Notes under the pieces: generated by a model
Database searches by the model: none
What the model was told of the DNA's origin: nothing
Seen by the model: only the letters and a program-made list of their open reading frames with translations
Made by a program: the position numbers and the translations under genes
Origin: Acidobacteriota bacterium
GTDB lineage: Bacteria > Acidobacteriota > Terriglobia > Terriglobales > Acidobacteriaceae
DNA: 7,490 nt
Assembly: GCA_021781255.1 (NCBI GenBank)
Contig: JAJXXG010000421.1
Location: forward strand, 1-7,490
Reading direction: 5' to 3'
Part shown: positions 6,619 to 7,490 of the stretch, piece after piece
Position numbering within the stretch: position 1 is the stretch's first letter
How the letters are laid out: every line of letters begins with the position of its first letter

Positions 6619-6747
6619 ATGAGGGTATCCTTTTGGCTACTCCGGTGCATGATTCCGGTTGACGGCGGCAGGGGGATACGGCAACACTACAGGACAACCA
6701 GAGACGGAATGCGCTCTGGGAAGCCATTCGCAGCCTGCTGTAGTTGA
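6619..6747 (+). CDS. Possible small ORF directly after the transglycosylase gene
   Basis: An ATG 9 bases after the slt stop opens a 42-codon frame ending at TGA (6745-6747). AGGAG at 6609-6613 lies 5 bases before the ATG, which is a good Shine-Dalgarno. The predicted peptide starts MRVSFWLLRCMIPVDGG and ends PFAACCS, with a short hydrophobic start and Arg-rich middle. I do not recognise it. The ribosome binding site is the only evidence in favour. Length and composition do not separate it from chance, and it may be untranslated spacer. Confidence 0.2.
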   Translation: MRVSFWLLRCMIPVDGGRGIRQHYRTTRDGMRSGKPFAACCS

Positions 6748-6755
6748 AAGACGGA

Positions 6756-6779
6756 GCAGCGGGAAGCTTGAAACGCTGC
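6756..6779 (+). repeat. Hairpin in the leader of the 87-residue protein gene
   Basis: GCAGCG (6756-6761) and CGCTGC (6774-6779) are perfect 6-base arms around a 12-base loop. No T-run follows, so it is not a standard intrinsic terminator. It ends 15 bases before the Shine-Dalgarno of the next gene. It could be a processing or attenuation element between slt and that gene, or chance in GC-rich DNA. I recognise no riboswitch class in the 199 bases between the two genes. Confidence 0.25.
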
Positions 6780-6794
6780 GCTGTAACCCGACCA

Positions 6795-6804
6795 GGAGGG
6801 AGGT
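6795..6804 (+). promoter_or_regulatory. Ribosome binding site fixing the start of the 87-residue gene
   Basis: GGAGGGAGGT contains two overlapping Shine-Dalgarno cores. GGAGGT at 6799-6804 is 4 bases and GGAGG at 6795-6799 is 9 bases before the ATG at 6809. This decides for 6809 over the in-frame upstream start at 6659, whose additional 50 residues look like translated spacer. Confidence 0.8.
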
Positions 6805-6808
6805 CAGG

Positions 6809-7072
6809 ATGTCAGCCGACTTGCAGTTTCTGGAAGAATGGATCCCCGAAAAGATGGACCCCGGAACCGTCTTTGTACTGGAAAACAAGACGAAGCTGGG
6901 GCATGCCCAGAACCCATACGTTGCCGTGATGTCGTGTCCGCGCTGCGGCACGATGGGGCTGATTACACAGCGGCAACTGTGCGAGGGAGAGACGATGATC
7001 TGCGGGGGCAATCAGTGCTCGGCAGAGTATCGGCTGGAGGGGGAGAGCATTCTCTATCGCAGACCGCAATAG
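6809..7072 (+). CDS. Small cysteine-rich, zinc-ribbon-like protein of unknown function
   Basis: This is an 87-residue soluble protein with no signal peptide or membrane segment. An acidic N-terminal part (LQFLEEWIPEKMDPGTVFVL) precedes a cysteine region: C43-x2-C46 in MSCPRCGTMGLI, C58, then C65-x4-C70 in CGGNQCSAEY. A CPRCG knuckle plus a second cysteine pair about 19 residues later is the layout of a zinc ribbon, with C58 as a fifth, unpaired cysteine. Family, partner and pathway are not recognised, and DNA, RNA or protein binding would all be possible for such a fold. The strong ribosome binding site and sensible composition argue that it is a real gene. It lies 199 bases downstream of slt on the same strand, so cotranscription is possible but not shown. 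Confidence 0.8.
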   Translation: MSADLQFLEEWIPEKMDPGTVFVLENKTKLGHAQNPYVAVMSCPRCGTMGLITQRQLCEGETMICGGNQCSAEYRLEGESILYRRPQ

Positions 7073-7107
7073 CAGCAGGCGAGGGGCTTGCAGACGGCCG
7101 CGCTGCG

Positions 7108-7125
7108 GCTCAGTGTGAGCTGAGC
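7108..7125. repeat. Hairpin between convergent genes
   Basis: GCTCAG (7108-7113) and CTGAGC (7120-7125) form a perfect 6-base dyad with a 6-base loop. An alternative pairing GCTCA/TGAGC has a 3-base loop. It lies in the gap of about 120 bases between the 87-residue gene (plus strand) and the LysR gene (minus strand), where a shared terminator is expected. No T-run follows on either strand, so it would be at best an atypical terminator. Nothing else recognisable was found in this gap. Confidence 0.3.
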
Positions 7126-7191
7126 TGGTGCGCGTGGTGCCGGGTTCGCATAGCGCTGCGGGCGTAGCAGGTGTGTGTCCTACGGAGAAGT

Positions 7192-7490
7192 TCACTTCCG
7201 GAGCGTATTGATCAATGCAGAGAGCGCGTGCGGCTGTTGCCGTCGGCTTGGGTAGTAGAGAAAAAAGCCTGCAAATGGCTGGCACCAGCTTTCCAGCACG
7301 CGCAACAGCGCACCGCTGGCGAGATGCGGCGCTGCATCTTCCTCTGACATATAAGCAAGCCCGACGCCCTCCAGCGCTGCTCGGACGACGAGACTCAGAT
7401 CATCCACGATCAATGGACCGCTCACTCCGACGGAGAGTGACTTCCGGCCTTTCTCGAACTCCCAGCGATAGAGACCCGTGTCGCCATGAC
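7192..7490 (-). CDS. LysR-family transcriptional regulator, C-terminal fragment (N-terminus beyond window)
   Basis: The frame is open from the window edge to a TGA at 7194-7192, giving 98 visible residues. I extended it by hand beyond the internal GTG at 7425. The fragment begins HGDTGLYRWEFEKG and continues with SVGVSGPLIVDDLSL, AALEGVGLAYMSEEDAAPHL, GALLRVLESWCQPFAGFFLY, then YPSRRQQPHALSALINTLRK. This is the second half of the LysR substrate-binding domain. The FFLYYPSRRQ ending resembles the CrgA-like subgroup. The DNA-binding helix-turn-helix lies outside the window, so the frame is cut by the edge and is not a pseudogene on this evidence. LysR regulators usually control a divergent neighbour. 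That neighbour would lie beyond the right edge, so no link to the genes here is implied. The effector is unknown. Confidence 0.92.
   Translation of the reverse strand, partial: HGDTGLYRWEFEKGRKSLSVGVSGPLIVDDLSLVVRAALEGVGLAYMSEEDAAPHLASGALLRVLESWCQPFAGFFLYYPSRRQQPHALSALINTLRK

Noticed and set aside
6659..6808. 50-residue upstream extension of the 87-residue protein
   Set aside because: The composition looks like translated spacer, and the strong ribosome binding site directly before the ATG at 6809 marks the true start.
7207..7216. Perfect 10-base palindrome ATTGATCAAT
   Set aside because: It lies inside the LysR coding sequence in well-conserved C-terminal codons, so coding constraint explains it. 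No partner sites were seen.

Overview
The window looks like an ordinary chromosomal stretch from a GC-rich Gram-negative bacterium. It most resembles Acidobacteriota (Terriglobia/Acidobacteriaceae). That placement rests on the gene set (a DUF1800/DUF1501 pair, an ECF sigma factor with a tiny soluble zinc-finger anti-sigma factor, and a long TPR-containing Slt-type transglycosylase) and on general resemblance of the proteins. It is an inference, not a database result. I see no tRNA, rRNA, CRISPR array, insertion sequence or phage gene.

Layout, left to right. (1) A minus-strand operon encodes two exported proteins. The upstream gene is a DUF1800 protein (857..2980), followed 13 bases later by a DUF1501 protein (843 down to the window edge, C-terminus missing). 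(2) A 175-base intergenic region contains a cluster of inverted and direct repeats and a weak ECF-like promoter candidate facing the DUF1800 gene. (3) A minus-strand ECF sigma factor (3389..4030) is translationally coupled by a 4-base GTGA overlap to a 78-residue zinc-finger anti-sigma factor (3156..3392). (4) A divergent intergenic region of about 215 bases holds overlapping dyad and direct repeats and a candidate ECF-type promoter facing right. (5) A plus-strand 787-residue exported lytic transglycosylase (4246..6609) has a signal peptide, a strongly basic linker, TPR-like repeats and a complete SLT catalytic domain. (6) A 199-base gap contains a possible 42-codon ORF and a hairpin. It is followed by an 87-residue cysteine-rich zinc-ribbon-like protein with a strong ribosome binding site (6809..7072). 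(7) A convergent gap of about 120 bases with a hairpin precedes the C-terminal third of a LysR-family regulator on the minus strand (7192 to the window edge).

How the parts may work together: the sigma/anti-sigma pair sits head-to-head with a peptidoglycan-cleaving enzyme and just upstream of an operon for two exported proteins, so an envelope-related regulon is a reasonable hypothesis. The promoter candidates supporting it match loosely and could be chance. No clearly new system is evident. The best leads are the cysteine-rich soluble anti-sigma factor, the polycationic linker of the transglycosylase, the unexplained DUF1800/DUF1501 pair with two different export signals, and the unassigned 87-residue cysteine protein.
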